Positions 1 through 8,653 of a DNA stretch of 64,000 nt are shown here, one piece after another. The notes under the pieces were generated by a model. It saw only the letters and a list, made by a program, of their open reading frames with translations, was not told the origin of the DNA and did no database searches. A program made the translations under genes and the position numbers. Within the stretch, counting starts at the first letter, position 1, and each line of letters starts with the position of its first letter. The stretch is from Muricoccus pecuniae (GTDB lineage Bacteria; Pseudomonadota; Alphaproteobacteria; Acetobacterales; Acetobacteraceae), in NCBI RefSeq assembly GCF_014199205.1, contig NZ_JACIJD010000004.1, positions 124,001 to 188,000 on the forward strand, in the 5' to 3' direction.

Positions 1-729
1 CGGCCGCGTGGCCAGGGGCTCGGCGCCGCGCAGCAGCCGGGCGGCCAGGGCCGAGCCGCCGGAGACGCGGGCGAGGAGCGCGGCCGGGTCCCGCGCCTCC
101 CGCCCGGCGGCGTCCAGCGCGCAGCAGAGATTCGCCCCTCCCCCCGCGCGCGGCTGGAAACCGGCATAGCCCCCGGCGAAGGGGAGCAGCAGCACCTCCT
201 CCGGCATGGGCGCGGCCAGGCGCAGCGGCAGCTTCAGCCCGACCATCCCGCCCGGGGCGCGGCGGGCATGGCCGCGCAGCTCGTGCTTGCCTGTCGCCAG
301 CACCAGCGCCGCGCCCCGCAGCACCGCGCCGTCGGAGAGGCGGGCGCTCCATCCCTCCCCGTCCCGCGCCGCGGCGGAAACGGCGCGGCCCCGCAGCACC
401 CGCGCGCCGGCCTCCGAGGCGGCGGCGAGCAGGGCCTCGTCCAGCACGGCGCGGGGCAGGCTCCATGCCTGGAAGGGAAGGTCCCAGCCGGCCTCATGCC
501 TCCCGGCGGCGAGGCGCGCGGCACCGATGGGCAGGGCGCCGAGGCCGGGAAGCGGGAGGCCCAGCCCCTCCAGCAGCCGCGCGGCATCGGGGCCGAGGAA
601 CTCGCCGCAGACCTTCTCCCGCGCCGCCGCCTCGCGCTCGACCAGGGTCACCCGCGCCCCGCCGCGCGCGAGGGCGATGGCCGCCGCCGCCCCGGCCGGC
701 CCGCCGCCCAGGACGAGCACATCGGTCAC
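1..729 (-). CDS. FAD-dependent oxidoreductase (geranylgeranyl-reductase-like), 3' end beyond window
   Basis: The frame begins with GTG at 729, inside the stop of the methyltransferase gene (GTGA overlap), and stays open to base 1, so only about 243 N-terminal residues are visible. The N-terminus has a Rossmann FAD-binding motif, [11 protein letters not shown], at about residues 7-17, then an acidic residue ending the second strand (VTLVE). EKVCGEFLGP at about residues 37-46 resembles the conserved cysteine block of geranylgeranyl-reductase-type flavoproteins. As third gene of a type III polyketide synthase operon, it probably oxidises or hydroxylates the aromatic product, as flavoproteins do in phenolic-lipid clusters; this role is inferred. 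The substrate and C-terminal domain cannot be read here. Confidence 0.8.
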   Translation of the reverse strand, partial: MTDVLVLGGGPAGAAAAIALARGGARVTLVEREAAAREKVCGEFLGPDAARLLEGLGLPLPGLGALPIGAARLAAGRHEAGWDLPFQAWSLPRAVLDEALLAAASEAGARVLRGRAVSAAARDGEGWSARLSDGAVLRGAALVLATGKHELRGHARRAPGGMVGLKLPLRLAAPMPEEVLLLPFAGGYAGFQPRAGGGANLCCALDAAGREARDPAALLARVSGGSALAARLLRGAEPLATRP

Positions 730-1436
730 GGACGGCCAGCATCCGGGAGAGGGGCACCCGAGAGGGTCCAGCGGAAGGGAAAGGCCCAGCGCAGCTCCGC
801 CCTCACCCCCGCCCGCGCGACCAGCCCCTCCCAATCGGCGCGGGAGAAGCCGCGGGCGATGGAGACCGTGCTGTCATGCACCACCATCGGGTCCATCCGC
901 AGCAGCCGCACCCCGGCCCAGACCGTTGCCCAGGGGATGGGGTGGCGATGCAGGTCGCTGACGAGCCAGCCCAGCCGCGCCCGCGCCTCCATCCAGCGGA
1001 GAAAGCGCACCAGCAGCTCGTCCTCCAGGTGATGGGCGAAGAGGGCGCAGATAGCGGCGTCGAAGCGCTCGGCGGGGTCGAGGTCGAAGAGGTCGGCGGT
1101 GATCCAGCGCACGGGCAGGCCGGGATGCCGCGCCCGCGCATGGACGGCCGCGTGGGGCGAGCGGTCCAGCGCCGCCAGCTCCAGCGCCACGCCTCGCCGC
1201 GCGCCCCAGTCCGCGACGCGGGCGAGCATGTCCCCGCCGCCCGCGCCCACATCCAGCACGCTCATCCGCCGCACCCCCGTCCGCCGGGCCAGCGCGTCCA
1301 GCCAGCGGAGGGTGGGGCGGTAGGCGAGGCTCATGCGGTTGATGCGCTCGAGGTCGCGCAGGGCGGAGGAGAAGGCGGCGAAGTCCTGCGCCGCGTCGTC
1401 CATGATCTCCGGCGCCAGGGATCGCGCGCGCAGCAT
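726..1436 (-). CDS. SAM-dependent class I methyltransferase of the type III PKS operon
   Basis: The protein has 236 residues. The SAM-binding motif I, VLDVGAGGGDML, lies at about residues 60-71, and a motif II/III-like stretch (RWITADLFDLDP) follows, as in UbiE/MenG-like enzymes. It starts 11 bases after the polyketide synthase stop with a purine-rich ribosome binding site (GAGGGGG), and its stop overlaps the GTG of the downstream flavoprotein, so the three genes form one operon. The likely job is O- or C-methylation of the polyketide-derived aromatic ring; this is inferred from context, because motif I does not identify the substrate. No transmembrane segment or signal peptide is visible. 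Confidence 0.82.
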   Translation of the reverse strand: MLRARSLAPEIMDDAAQDFAAFSSALRDLERINRMSLAYRPTLRWLDALARRTGVRRMSVLDVGAGGGDMLARVADWGARRGVALELAALDRSPHAAVHARARHPGLPVRWITADLFDLDPAERFDAAICALFAHHLEDELLVRFLRWMEARARLGWLVSDLHRHPIPWATVWAGVRLLRMDPMVVHDSTVSIARGFSRADWEGLVARAGVRAELRWAFPFRWTLSGAPLPDAGRP

Positions 1437-1447
1437 CGGCCGCCCCC

Positions 1448-2500
1448 TCAGACGGTCGCGAAGCGCATGGTCTCGGCCGAGAGGCCGGGGCCGAAGGCCA
1501 TGGCGATGCCCCGCCGCCCCGCCTCCCCCGCCGCGATCATGTCGCGCAGCACGAACATGACGGTGGGAGAGGACATGTTCCCGTGCCCCTCCAGCACCGC
1601 GCGGGAGGCCGCCAGCGCGCCCCCGGGCGGGCGGCAGGATTCCTCCACCGCGTCCAGCACCGAGCGCCCGCCGGGATGGACGGCCCAGAGATCGTAGGCC
1701 GCCGCCTCCTTCCCCTCCAGCAGCGCGGGCAGGCGCGGCGGCAGGGCGCGGGCGAGGCTCTTCGGCACCTCGCCGGAGAGCACCATGTCGAAGCCGCTGT
1801 CGCCCACGCGCCAGGCGATCTGCTCCCGCGCCTCCGGCAGCAGGGCGCAGCGGAAGCCGTCCAGCCGCAGCCCCTCGGGATCGGCGCTGACGAGGGCGGC
1901 CGAGCAGCCATCCCCGAAGAGGAGGAAGCAGAGGAGCTGCTCCACCTCCGGCCGCTCCTGCAGGTGGAGGGTGCAGAGTTCGAGATTGACCACCAGCACG
2001 CGGGCGGCGGGATCGGCCCGCACGGCGTCCCGCGCGGCGCGGAGGGCGACGATCGCGGCCTGGCAGCCCATGAAGCCGATATTCGTGCGCGCCACCGTCT
2101 CGTCCAGCCCGAGGCGGTCGCTGATCGCGTGGTCCAGCCCCGGCGCCGCGAAGCCGGTGCAGGAGGCCGTGATGAGATGGGTGATGCCGCTCACGGGGCC
2201 GAGGGATTCGAGCGCGGCGAAGGCGAGGGCCGGCGCCTCGGCCTCCCAGCGCGCCATGCGGGTGCCGGTCCGGGGGAAGGCGCCGGGGACGTAGAACCCT
2301 TCCGCATCCACCAGGCCCGGCCGGCCATCGGGGCGCAGCACGCTCCAGCGGCGGGCGATGCCGGCGCGGTCCGCCATGCGGGAGAAGAGGCGGCGCTCGC
2401 GCCCCTCGGGGATCAGGGCTTCCGCGAAGGCGCGGAAGGTGCCGTGCACCTCATGGCCCGGGTTGGCCGTGCCGATGCGGTTCAGGAAGACGGGCGCCAT
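1448..2500 (-). CDS. Type III polyketide synthase (chalcone/stilbene synthase family)
   Basis: At 350 residues this has the normal length for the family. The catalytic triad is readable: Cys114 in ITASCTGFAAPG, His275 in WAVHPGGRS and Asn308 in GHGNMSSPT. These enzymes extend a starter acyl-CoA with malonyl-CoA and cyclise the chain; bacterial members next to a methyltransferase and a flavoprotein usually make alkylresorcinols, alkylpyrones or methylated quinone-like lipids. It is the first gene of the operon, and the stretch between its ATG at 2500 and 2629 contains three GTTC/GAAC repeats that could be operators. Starter chain length and product cannot be deduced. The family assignment is very secure; the product class is inference. 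Confidence 0.93.
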   Translation of the reverse strand: MAPVFLNRIGTANPGHEVHGTFRAFAEALIPEGRERRLFSRMADRAGIARRWSVLRPDGRPGLVDAEGFYVPGAFPRTGTRMARWEAEAPALAFAALESLGPVSGITHLITASCTGFAAPGLDHAISDRLGLDETVARTNIGFMGCQAAIVALRAARDAVRADPAARVLVVNLELCTLHLQERPEVEQLLCFLLFGDGCSAALVSADPEGLRLDGFRCALLPEAREQIAWRVGDSGFDMVLSGEVPKSLARALPPRLPALLEGKEAAAYDLWAVHPGGRSVLDAVEESCRPPGGALAASRAVLEGHGNMSSPTVMFVLRDMIAAGEAGRRGIAMAFGPGLSAETMRFATV

Positions 2501-2556
2501 CCCCCCACAGGTCGGGACGGCGGCCGGAATTGTGAGGGGCGCGCGGCGCGGCCCCT

Positions 2557-2629
2557 CGTTTCGTGAACGCCGCGCTGACCCGTTCCGTGAACGGCGCGTT
2601 CAACCCGTTCCGTGAACGGCGCGTTCAAC
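2557..2629. repeat. Three tandem 24-25 bp repeats with alternating CGTTC/GAACG half-sites
   Basis: Copies start at 2557, 2581 and 2606. The last two are identical over 24 bases, beginning CGTTCCGTGAACGGCG; the first has several differences. Each full copy reads CGTTC-CGT-GAACG-GCG-CGTTC, so it contains overlapping inverted repeats with 3-base spacers. The array lies 57-129 bases upstream of the polyketide synthase ATG and runs into the last codon and stop of the neighbouring RepA-like gene (2625-2627). Position and symmetry suggest an operator cluster for the PKS operon, but the regulator is not identified. The spacing does not match an alphaproteobacterial LexA box (GTTC-N7-GTTC). Confidence 0.6.
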
Positions 2630-4112
2630 GCCAGCTCGGGCCGGGCGCCTTGCGGACGCGGCGGGTGACCTCCTCGGCCGAGGCGATGCCGCCCTCCCAG
2701 AACTCGTCGATCAGGTCGCGATTGGCCATGACCCAGGCCGAGACGCGCTCGAAGTCGCTCTGCCCCAGGCCGCCGCTGACCTGCATGACGATCGGCTCCA
2801 CCATCAGGATCGTCAGCCGCTCCGTATCCAGCCGCGTGCCCGGGGTGACGCCGACGAGGATGTTCTCGTCCCCGTGCCCGCGCCGGAGCCAGACCACCTG
2901 GGGCAGGCCGGTCAGGTGGGAGCGGAGGCGGATCATGTCGTCCACGATCGCGTCCGTGGCCCCGCCCTCCCCTGCCTCGTCCCGGCGGGGACGGCGGTCA
3001 TCATCTTCCCGACGGGGGCGACGGTCCTCGTCATCGCGGCGGGGACGGCGCTCCTCCTCGTCCCTGCGGGGACGGCGTTCGTCCTCGTCACGGCGAGCGC
3101 GGCGATCCTCGCGAGGGCGGTCGTCGCGCTGCCGGTCCTCACGCTGGCGGTCGTCCCGGGGCCGCTCCTCGCGGGAGCGGTCCTCGTGCGGGCGAGCCTC
3201 CTCGGCGCGGGGCGGTGCCTGCGGGGCCGGCTCGGGCGGGCGCGGCGCCGGGGCGGGCTCGGCCGCGAGCGGCGGGGCAACCGGTGCGGCTGCAACCGGG
3301 GCGGGCTCGGGCTGCGCGGGCTCGGGCGCCGCGGCCTCCTCCGGGCGGGCGCGGCGCAGGCTCACGCCCTCGTCGTCCACCGCCAGTTCGATCGAGAGAT
3401 CGGCCTCGAACACGAGGCGAAGGGCGGATTCGAACGCCTCGCGGAAGGCGGCGGGCTCCCCGTCGGGCTCGCCGAACCGGGCCATCAGCTCGGGCCAGGG
3501 CGCGGTGACGGTGGCGTCCTCCCCGGCGCGCGCCAGGGCCTCCCGCGTCCAGCCATGCGCGTCCATCGCCTCGGCCGAGCCGGAAAGGGCGCGCAGGATC
3601 GCGCGGTCCAGCGGCACGGGGTGCTCGGACAGGCTGGCGAGGAAGCGCGCGTTCAGCTTCAGGTTCGCGGGCCAGCCGCCGCCGCGCGGGCGGCTGCGGG
3701 CATCGAGCACCGAGAGCTCCGGCCCGTCATCGACGGAGGCGGTGATCTTGGCGGCGAGAAGGCGCTCCACCTGCTCGGCCAGCGGGGCGGCCGCGCCGGG
3801 GGCCAAGCCCATCGTCGCGGCGAGAGCGGCGGCATCGGCCCCGAGCGAGACGGTCGGGCCGCCGGCGCGCAGCGCCGTGTCGCAGAGGAAGGCAAGGATG
3901 AGGCGGAGGCCCGGGCCATCAGGCAGCATCTCGCCGGCCGTGCCGGGGGTGATGCGCAGCGAGGCGCCCGCGCCGTCCCGACGCCAAGCCTCGTTCCGCG
4001 GCTCGACCGGCAGGCCGAGGCGGCAGAAGGCGGCGTGGTGCCACAGCACGGATTCGGGCGCGGACGCGCGATCGGACTCCGCCGTGACGGCTGGATCGGT
4101 GGGGGACGTCAT
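2625..4112 (-). CDS. RepA_C-domain protein with mixed-charge linker
   Basis: Read from ATG 4112 the protein has 495 residues; an in-frame TTG at 4190 would add 26, and neither start has a good ribosome binding site. The N-terminal half follows the plasmid RepA C-domain family (RepA_C): LPVEPRNEAWRR, then RLILAFLCDTALR, LAEQVERLLAA, HPVPLDRAILRALS and APWPELMARFG in family order. A region of about 75 residues (plus strand about 2975-3205) consists almost only of Arg, Asp, Glu and Pro in repeats such as RRPRRDE. The last 110 residues form a predicted folded domain (VWLRRGHGDENILVGV to FERVSAWVMANRDLIDEFW) that I do not recognise. It sits beside HU in core DNA and may be a domesticated plasmid initiator; its role is unknown. 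Confidence 0.75.
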   Translation of the reverse strand: MTSPTDPAVTAESDRASAPESVLWHHAAFCRLGLPVEPRNEAWRRDGAGASLRITPGTAGEMLPDGPGLRLILAFLCDTALRAGGPTVSLGADAAALAATMGLAPGAAAPLAEQVERLLAAKITASVDDGPELSVLDARSRPRGGGWPANLKLNARFLASLSEHPVPLDRAILRALSGSAEAMDAHGWTREALARAGEDATVTAPWPELMARFGEPDGEPAAFREAFESALRLVFEADLSIELAVDDEGVSLRRARPEEAAAPEPAQPEPAPVAAAPVAPPLAAEPAPAPRPPEPAPQAPPRAEEARPHEDRSREERPRDDRQREDRQRDDRPREDRRARRDEDERRPRRDEEERRPRRDDEDRRPRREDDDRRPRRDEAGEGGATDAIVDDMIRLRSHLTGLPQVVWLRRGHGDENILVGVTPGTRLDTERLTILMVEPIVMQVSGGLGQSDFERVSAWVMANRDLIDEFWEGGIASAEEVTRRVRKAPGPSWR

Positions 4113-4282
4113 GCGGCTGGTATCGGAACTCGGAAAGAGTGATGGCCGCGTGGCAGGTGCCGGATAGGTGGCGGCCGGGTCCTCACCCAAATAATCGCGG
4201 CGCAGCGCGGGGGCAAGACCGGAGGCCCGGAAGGAAGGGGCCGGAGTTCCGGGGGCGCGGCGAAGGGTTCGTTCGCGCGGAG

Positions 4283-4324
4283 ATCAAGAAAGGGCGGCGG
4301 CTCCCGGCAGGGAAGCCGCCGCCC
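4283..4324 (-). terminator. Rho-independent terminator after HU
   Basis: On the minus strand an 11-base GC stem (GGGCGGCGGCT paired with AGCCGCCGCCC, 4292-4302 with 4314-4324) is followed by TTTCTTGAT. It lies 22 bases past the HU stop and separates HU from the RepA_C gene. Confidence 0.85.
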
Positions 4325-4346
4325 CAGGCCGTTAGGCCCCGGGCCG

Positions 4347-4700
4347 TCAGACGGCCTCCTTCAGCTCCTTGGCCGGGCGGAAGGCGATCTTCTTGGAGGC
4401 GGCGATCTGGATCTGCTCGCCCGTCGCGGGGTTGCGGCCGGTGCGGGCCGGGCGCGACTTCACCTCAAGGATGCCGAGGCCGTTGATGCGGATCTTCGCG
4501 CCTTCCTTCAGGTGGTCGGCGAGGGACTGCACGAAGTCGTTGACGAGGGTCTCAGCCTGCTTCTTGGGCATCTCGTGGCTCTCCGCGAGGGAGGCCGCGA
4601 GCTGCTTGAGGCTCACGACCGCGGGGGCCGCGGCCTTCGCCTCGCCCTTTGCCGCAGGAGCCTTCGCCGCGGGCGCCTTGGTTGCCGCTGCCTTTGCCAT
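4347..4700 (-). CDS. HU family DNA-binding protein with Ala/Lys-rich N-terminal tail
   Basis: The 117-residue protein carries a complete HU/IHF fold from about residue 29 (VSLKQLAASLAESHEMPKK) to the end, including the DNA-binding arm RPARTGRNPATGE at about residues 83-95 and the C-terminal FRPAKELKEAV. HU bends and compacts DNA as a dimer. Ordinary HU is about 90 residues; this one adds about 28 residues of AAKAP-like repeats, a lysine-rich extension reminiscent of eukaryotic H1 tails. The tail could be part of the real protein, since the ATG at 4700 is the only sensible start. It is transcribed alone, with a strong terminator downstream and about 150 non-coding bases upstream. Confidence 0.93.
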   Translation of the reverse strand: MAKAAATKAPAAKAPAAKGEAKAAAPAVVSLKQLAASLAESHEMPKKQAETLVNDFVQSLADHLKEGAKIRINGLGILEVKSRPARTGRNPATGEQIQIAASKKIAFRPAKELKEAV

Positions 4701-4846
4701 GTGATCCGCCTGTCTGTTGCGCGTGATGGCGGGAAATCACCACGAAGCGAGCGGGCCAACAATAGGCATGGCGCTTTTACTCAATGAAACCGGGCCAAAT
4801 CGGCATCCGCGCAACACCCGCCCCGCGCGAATCGGCCCGCCGGCCA

Positions 4847-6883
4847 TCAACCCTCCGGCACGTTGCGGCGCAGCTCGGCCAGCCAGGCCGTCGCCGTTCC
4901 GTCCGACGGAGCGCGCCAGTCCCCCCGGGGGGAGAGGGAGCCGCCGGCCGCCACCTTCGGCCCGTTGGGAAGGGCGGAGCGCTTGAACTGGGCGAAGCCG
5001 AAAAAGCGGGAGAGGAAGACCTCCAGCCAGCGGCGGATCGTGGGCAGGTCGTAGGCCGCGCGCCGCGCCTCCGGGAAATGAGGCGGCCAAGCGCCGCGCG
5101 CGGCATCGCCCCAGGCGTGATGGGCGAGGAAGGCGATCTTGGAGGGCCGGAAGCCGTAGCGCAGGATGTAAAAGAGATTGAAGTCCTGCAGTCCGTAGGG
5201 GCCGATCTTCGCCTCCGTGCTCTGGATCGCGCCGCTCGCATCCGCCGGTACCAGCTCGGGCGAGATCTCGGTCGAGAGCACGTCCCGCAACACGTCCGAC
5301 ACCTCGGCCGCGAAGATCCCCTCCTCCGCCACCCAGCGGATGAGGTGCTGGATGAGGGTCTTGGGCACGCCGCCATTGACGTTGTAGTGCGACATCTGGT
5401 CGCCCACGCCATAGGTGCACCAGCCCAGCGCGAGTTCCGAGAGGTCGCCGGTGCCGAGGACGATGCCGTTCTCGTTGTTCGCCGCGCGGAAGAGATAGTC
5501 GGTGCGGAGCCCGGCCTGCACGTTCTCGAAGGTCACGTCGTAGACGGGTTCGCCGCCGGCAAAGCGGTGGCCGAGATCGCTGAGCATCTGCGTGGCCGCC
5601 GGGCGGATGTCCAGTTCGCGCGCGGTGATGCCGAGCGCGGCCATGAGGCGGTGCGCGCTGGACTTCGTGCCCTCGCTCGTGCCGAAGCCCGGCATGGTGA
5701 AGCCGATGATGTCCGTGCGCGGCCGTTGCATCAGGTCCATCGCACGGGCCGCGACGATCAGCGCCTGGGTCGAATCCAGCCCGCCCGAGACGCCGATGAC
5801 GATCTTCGGATGCCCGATCGCGCCGAGCCGCTGCACGAGGCCGGAGACCTGGATCGCGTAGGCCTCGTAGCAGTCCTGGTCGAGGCGCTTGGGATCGGCC
5901 GGCACGAAGGGGAAGCGCTCCACGCGCCGCTCCAGCCCGATGTCGTCCATCGGGGGATCGAGGCGGAAGGCGACGCGGCGGAAGGGGCGCGCGTGGATGC
6001 GGCGGTTGTCGTCGAAGGTGCCCTGCCGCGCGCGCTCCTGCCGCAGGAGGTCGAGGTCGGTGTCGGCGATCACCATCTGCTGGCCGGCGGGGAAGCGGTC
6101 GCTCTCGGCGAGCGTCGCGCCGTTCTCGAAGATGGAGACCTGCCCGTCCCAGGCGAGGTCGGTCGTGGACTCTCCCGCCCCGGCGGCGGCGTAGACATAG
6201 GCGCCGAGGCAGCGCGCGGATTGCGAGGCGCAGAGCAGCCGCCGCGTGTCCGCCTTGCCCACGGTGATGTTGCTGGCCGAGAGATTGGCGAGCACCAGCG
6301 CGCCGGCCAGCGCGCCCGCATTGCTCGGCGGGTCCGGCACCCAGAGGTCCTCGCAGATCTCCGCGTGGACCGTGAGGCCGCGCACGTCCTCGGCATCGAA
6401 GATGAGGTCGGGGCCGAAGGGCGCCTCGATGCCGCCGACGCGGATCGTGCCGCCCTCCGTGCCCGCGCCGGAGGCGAACCAGCGGCGCTCGTAGAACTCG
6501 CGGTAGTTCGGCAGGTGGATCTTCGGCACCACGCCGAGCAGCCGGCCGCGATGGATGGCGAGCGCGCAGTTGTAGACCCGCCCGGCATGGCGCAGCGGCG
6601 CGCCGACGAGCAGCAGCGGCATCAGCGCGGCGGAGTCCGAGACGATGCGCGCCGCCGCCTCCTCCACGGCGTCCAGCAGCACGTCCTGCAGCAGCAGGTC
6701 CTCGATCGAGTAGCCGGAGAGGCCGAGCTCGGGGAAGACGGCCACCGCCGCGCCGCGCGCGTGGCACTCCCGGGCGGCGGAGAGGATGGCGGTCGCATTC
6801 GCCTCGGGGTCGGCGAGGGTGGTGCGGGTGGTGCAGGCGGCCAGCCGGGCGAAGCCGTGGCGGTAGAGGGCGTGGAAGCTCAT
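4847..6883 (-). CDS. nadE: Glutamine-dependent NAD+ synthetase
   Basis: The 678-residue protein has the two-domain bacterial layout. An N-terminal nitrilase-type amidase domain has the triad Glu52 (FPELGLSGY), Lys120 (VPKIHLPN) and Cys176 (ICEDLW). The C-terminal synthetase domain has the ATP-pyrophosphatase loop SGGLDS at residues 365-370. The enzyme converts deamido-NAD to NAD in the cytoplasm, taking ammonia from glutamine through a tunnel between domains. The length matches the M. tuberculosis-type enzyme and the catalytic positions correspond closely. It diverges from the drug exporter gene starting at 7021. nadD, the preceding step of the same pathway, is also in this window at 12789 but in a separate transcription unit. 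Confidence 0.97.
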   Translation of the reverse strand: MSFHALYRHGFARLAACTTRTTLADPEANATAILSAARECHARGAAVAVFPELGLSGYSIEDLLLQDVLLDAVEEAAARIVSDSAALMPLLLVGAPLRHAGRVYNCALAIHRGRLLGVVPKIHLPNYREFYERRWFASGAGTEGGTIRVGGIEAPFGPDLIFDAEDVRGLTVHAEICEDLWVPDPPSNAGALAGALVLANLSASNITVGKADTRRLLCASQSARCLGAYVYAAAGAGESTTDLAWDGQVSIFENGATLAESDRFPAGQQMVIADTDLDLLRQERARQGTFDDNRRIHARPFRRVAFRLDPPMDDIGLERRVERFPFVPADPKRLDQDCYEAYAIQVSGLVQRLGAIGHPKIVIGVSGGLDSTQALIVAARAMDLMQRPRTDIIGFTMPGFGTSEGTKSSAHRLMAALGITARELDIRPAATQMLSDLGHRFAGGEPVYDVTFENVQAGLRTDYLFRAANNENGIVLGTGDLSELALGWCTYGVGDQMSHYNVNGGVPKTLIQHLIRWVAEEGIFAAEVSDVLRDVLSTEISPELVPADASGAIQSTEAKIGPYGLQDFNLFYILRYGFRPSKIAFLAHHAWGDAARGAWPPHFPEARRAAYDLPTIRRWLEVFLSRFFGFAQFKRSALPNGPKVAAGGSLSPRGDWRAPSDGTATAWLAELRRNVPEG

Positions 6884-7020
6884 GGGGGCTGAACGATCCA
6901 GGACGGGCCGCGTTGAGGAAGGGCATCATCGCTCCCGCGGCCACGGGCGCAAGGCGCCCCGCCGCGTCCTACCTCTCCGCGCCGCGCCTGGCCGCGCCGC
7001 CCCGACCGGAACCAGGCCGA

Positions 7021-8589
7021 ATGCCCGACGCGCTTCTTCGCATGCAGACCACCCCGGCGGATGCCGCGCCGGACATCGCTTCCCCGAGCGATCAGGCCAC
7101 TCCCGCCAGCGAGGGCGCCGGGAAGCCCGTCCCGAAGCGCACCGTCCTCGCCGGGGCGCTCGTCTGCATGCTGCTGGCGGCGCTGGACCAGAACATCGTC
7201 AACGCCGCCCTGCCCCGGATGGTGAGCGACCTCGGCGGCATGGCCCATCTCTCCTGGGTCGTCACGGCCTTCATGCTGTCCTCCACCGTCACCACCCCGG
7301 TCTACGGCACGCTGTCGGACACCTACGGGCGGCGGCGCCTGTTCCTCGTCTCCATCGTCCTGTTCCTCGCCGGCTCCCTTCTCTGCGGCACGGCCGACTC
7401 GATGGTGCAGCTGATCCTCTTCCGCGCCCTCCAGGGGCTGGGCGCGGGCGGGCTGCTGGTGCTGGCCCAGGCCTCGGTCGGGGATGTCGTCGCCCCCCGC
7501 GACCGGCCTCGCTACCAGGGCCTCTTCACCGGCACCTTCGCCCTGGCCAGCGTGGCCGGGCCGCTGCTGGGCGGGATCATCACCTCCACCCTCTCCTGGC
7601 GCTGGGTCTTCTACGTGAACCTGCCGCTCGGGGCGGTGGCCCTCCTTCTCATCGGCTTCGGGCTGCGCACGCCGCGGGCCGCCAAGCCACGGCCCCTGGA
7701 CCTCGTGGGCACCGCGCTGATGGCGGCCGGCACCACCGCGCTCCTGCTCCTGCTCACCTGGGGCGGGGTGCAGTTCCCCTGGGCCTCGGCCGCCGCCGCG
7801 GGCATGGCGGCGCTGGTGGTCGTCCTCATCGCCGCCTTCCTCTGGCGGGAGACCCGCACGGAGGCGCCGCTCATCCGCCTCGGCCTCTTCCGCAACCCCG
7901 TCTTCGCCCGCGGCGTGGCGGTGAGCGGGATGATGACCTTCGCCATGCTCGGCTCCACGGTCTTCCTCCCCCTCTTCTTCCAGCTCGTCCTCGGGATGGA
8001 CCCGGCCCATGCGGGGCTGATGATGCTGCCGCAGGTCGGCTGCATGGTGCTCAGCTCCGTCCTCGGCGGCCGTGCCGCGGCCCGGCTGGGCCGGAACAAG
8101 GCCTTCCTCATGGCCGGGCTCCTGCTGGAGGCGGTGGCCCTCTGCGCCCTCGCCCTCCTCGCCTGGACGGCGGCGCCCCCCTGGATGTTCCTCTTCGCCC
8201 TCGGCGCGCTCGGCCTCGGCATGGGGATGGGGATGCCCAACCTGACCACCGCCGTGCAGAACGCGGTCGCCCAGAAGGAGCTGGGCGCCGCGACGGGGGC
8301 GATGACCTTCGTTCGCTCGCTCGGCAGCGCGGTGGGCGTCGCGGCCTCGGGCGCCATCCTCTCCGCCCGGCTGGCCGGGCCGGTGGACGTGGAGGGGCTC
8401 ACCCGCGGCGGCGCCGACGCGATCGCCAATCTCTCCCCCGAGCAGCACGCCCAGCTCGCGGGTGTCTATCGCCACGCGTTGACGGGCTGCTTCACCCTCA
8501 GCGCCGTGGTGATGACGGCCGCCTTCCTCCTCGTCCTCGGCCTGCCCGAGCAGGTGCTGCGCGACCGGGTGGAGGAGAAGGCGGCGTGA
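7021..8589 (+). CDS. DHA2 (14-TM) major facilitator drug exporter
   Basis: From ATG 7021 the protein has 522 residues; upstream codons in frame to 6913 look non-coding, and ATG 7042 is an alternative. After a hydrophilic 40-residue N-terminus, the DHA2 signature LAALDQNIVNAALP opens TM1. The loop YGTLSDTYGRRRLF is MFS motif A, and ALQGLGAGGLL plus GPLLGGIITSTLSWRWVFYVNLP match motifs B and C of the EmrB/QacA branch. Enough hydrophobic segments for 14 helices follow. Such pumps exchange protons for lipophilic or cationic compounds at the inner membrane. No EmrA-type adaptor or regulator is adjacent, so substrate and regulation are unknown. Confidence 0.9.
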   Translation: MPDALLRMQTTPADAAPDIASPSDQATPASEGAGKPVPKRTVLAGALVCMLLAALDQNIVNAALPRMVSDLGGMAHLSWVVTAFMLSSTVTTPVYGTLSDTYGRRRLFLVSIVLFLAGSLLCGTADSMVQLILFRALQGLGAGGLLVLAQASVGDVVAPRDRPRYQGLFTGTFALASVAGPLLGGIITSTLSWRWVFYVNLPLGAVALLLIGFGLRTPRAAKPRPLDLVGTALMAAGTTALLLLLTWGGVQFPWASAAAAGMAALVVVLIAAFLWRETRTEAPLIRLGLFRNPVFARGVAVSGMMTFAMLGSTVFLPLFFQLVLGMDPAHAGLMMLPQVGCMVLSSVLGGRAAARLGRNKAFLMAGLLLEAVALCALALLAWTAAPPWMFLFALGALGLGMGMGMPNLTTAVQNAVAQKELGAATGAMTFVRSLGSAVGVAASGAILSARLAGPVDVEGLTRGGADAIANLSPEQHAQLAGVYRHALTGCFTLSAVVMTAAFLLVLGLPEQVLRDRVEEKAA

Positions 8590-8653
8590 AGGCGGAGGCT
8601 GAACCGGCGCCGCCCGCGCACGTTCCCGCCCCGCAGACCGGAGGACCGATGGC

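Noticed and set aside
2557-2629. LexA/SOS box
   Set aside because: Alphaproteobacterial LexA sites need GTTC-N7-GTTC; here GTTC is separated by 12 bases or lies inverted with a 3-base spacer.
2557-2629. CRISPR array
   Set aside because: The units are adjacent with no spacers and only three copies; no cas genes are present.
2563-4167. Long plus-strand open frame of about 530 codons opposite the RepA_C gene
   Set aside because: It is Arg/Ser-rich antisense reading of the charged repeat region; the minus frame has domain structure in family order.
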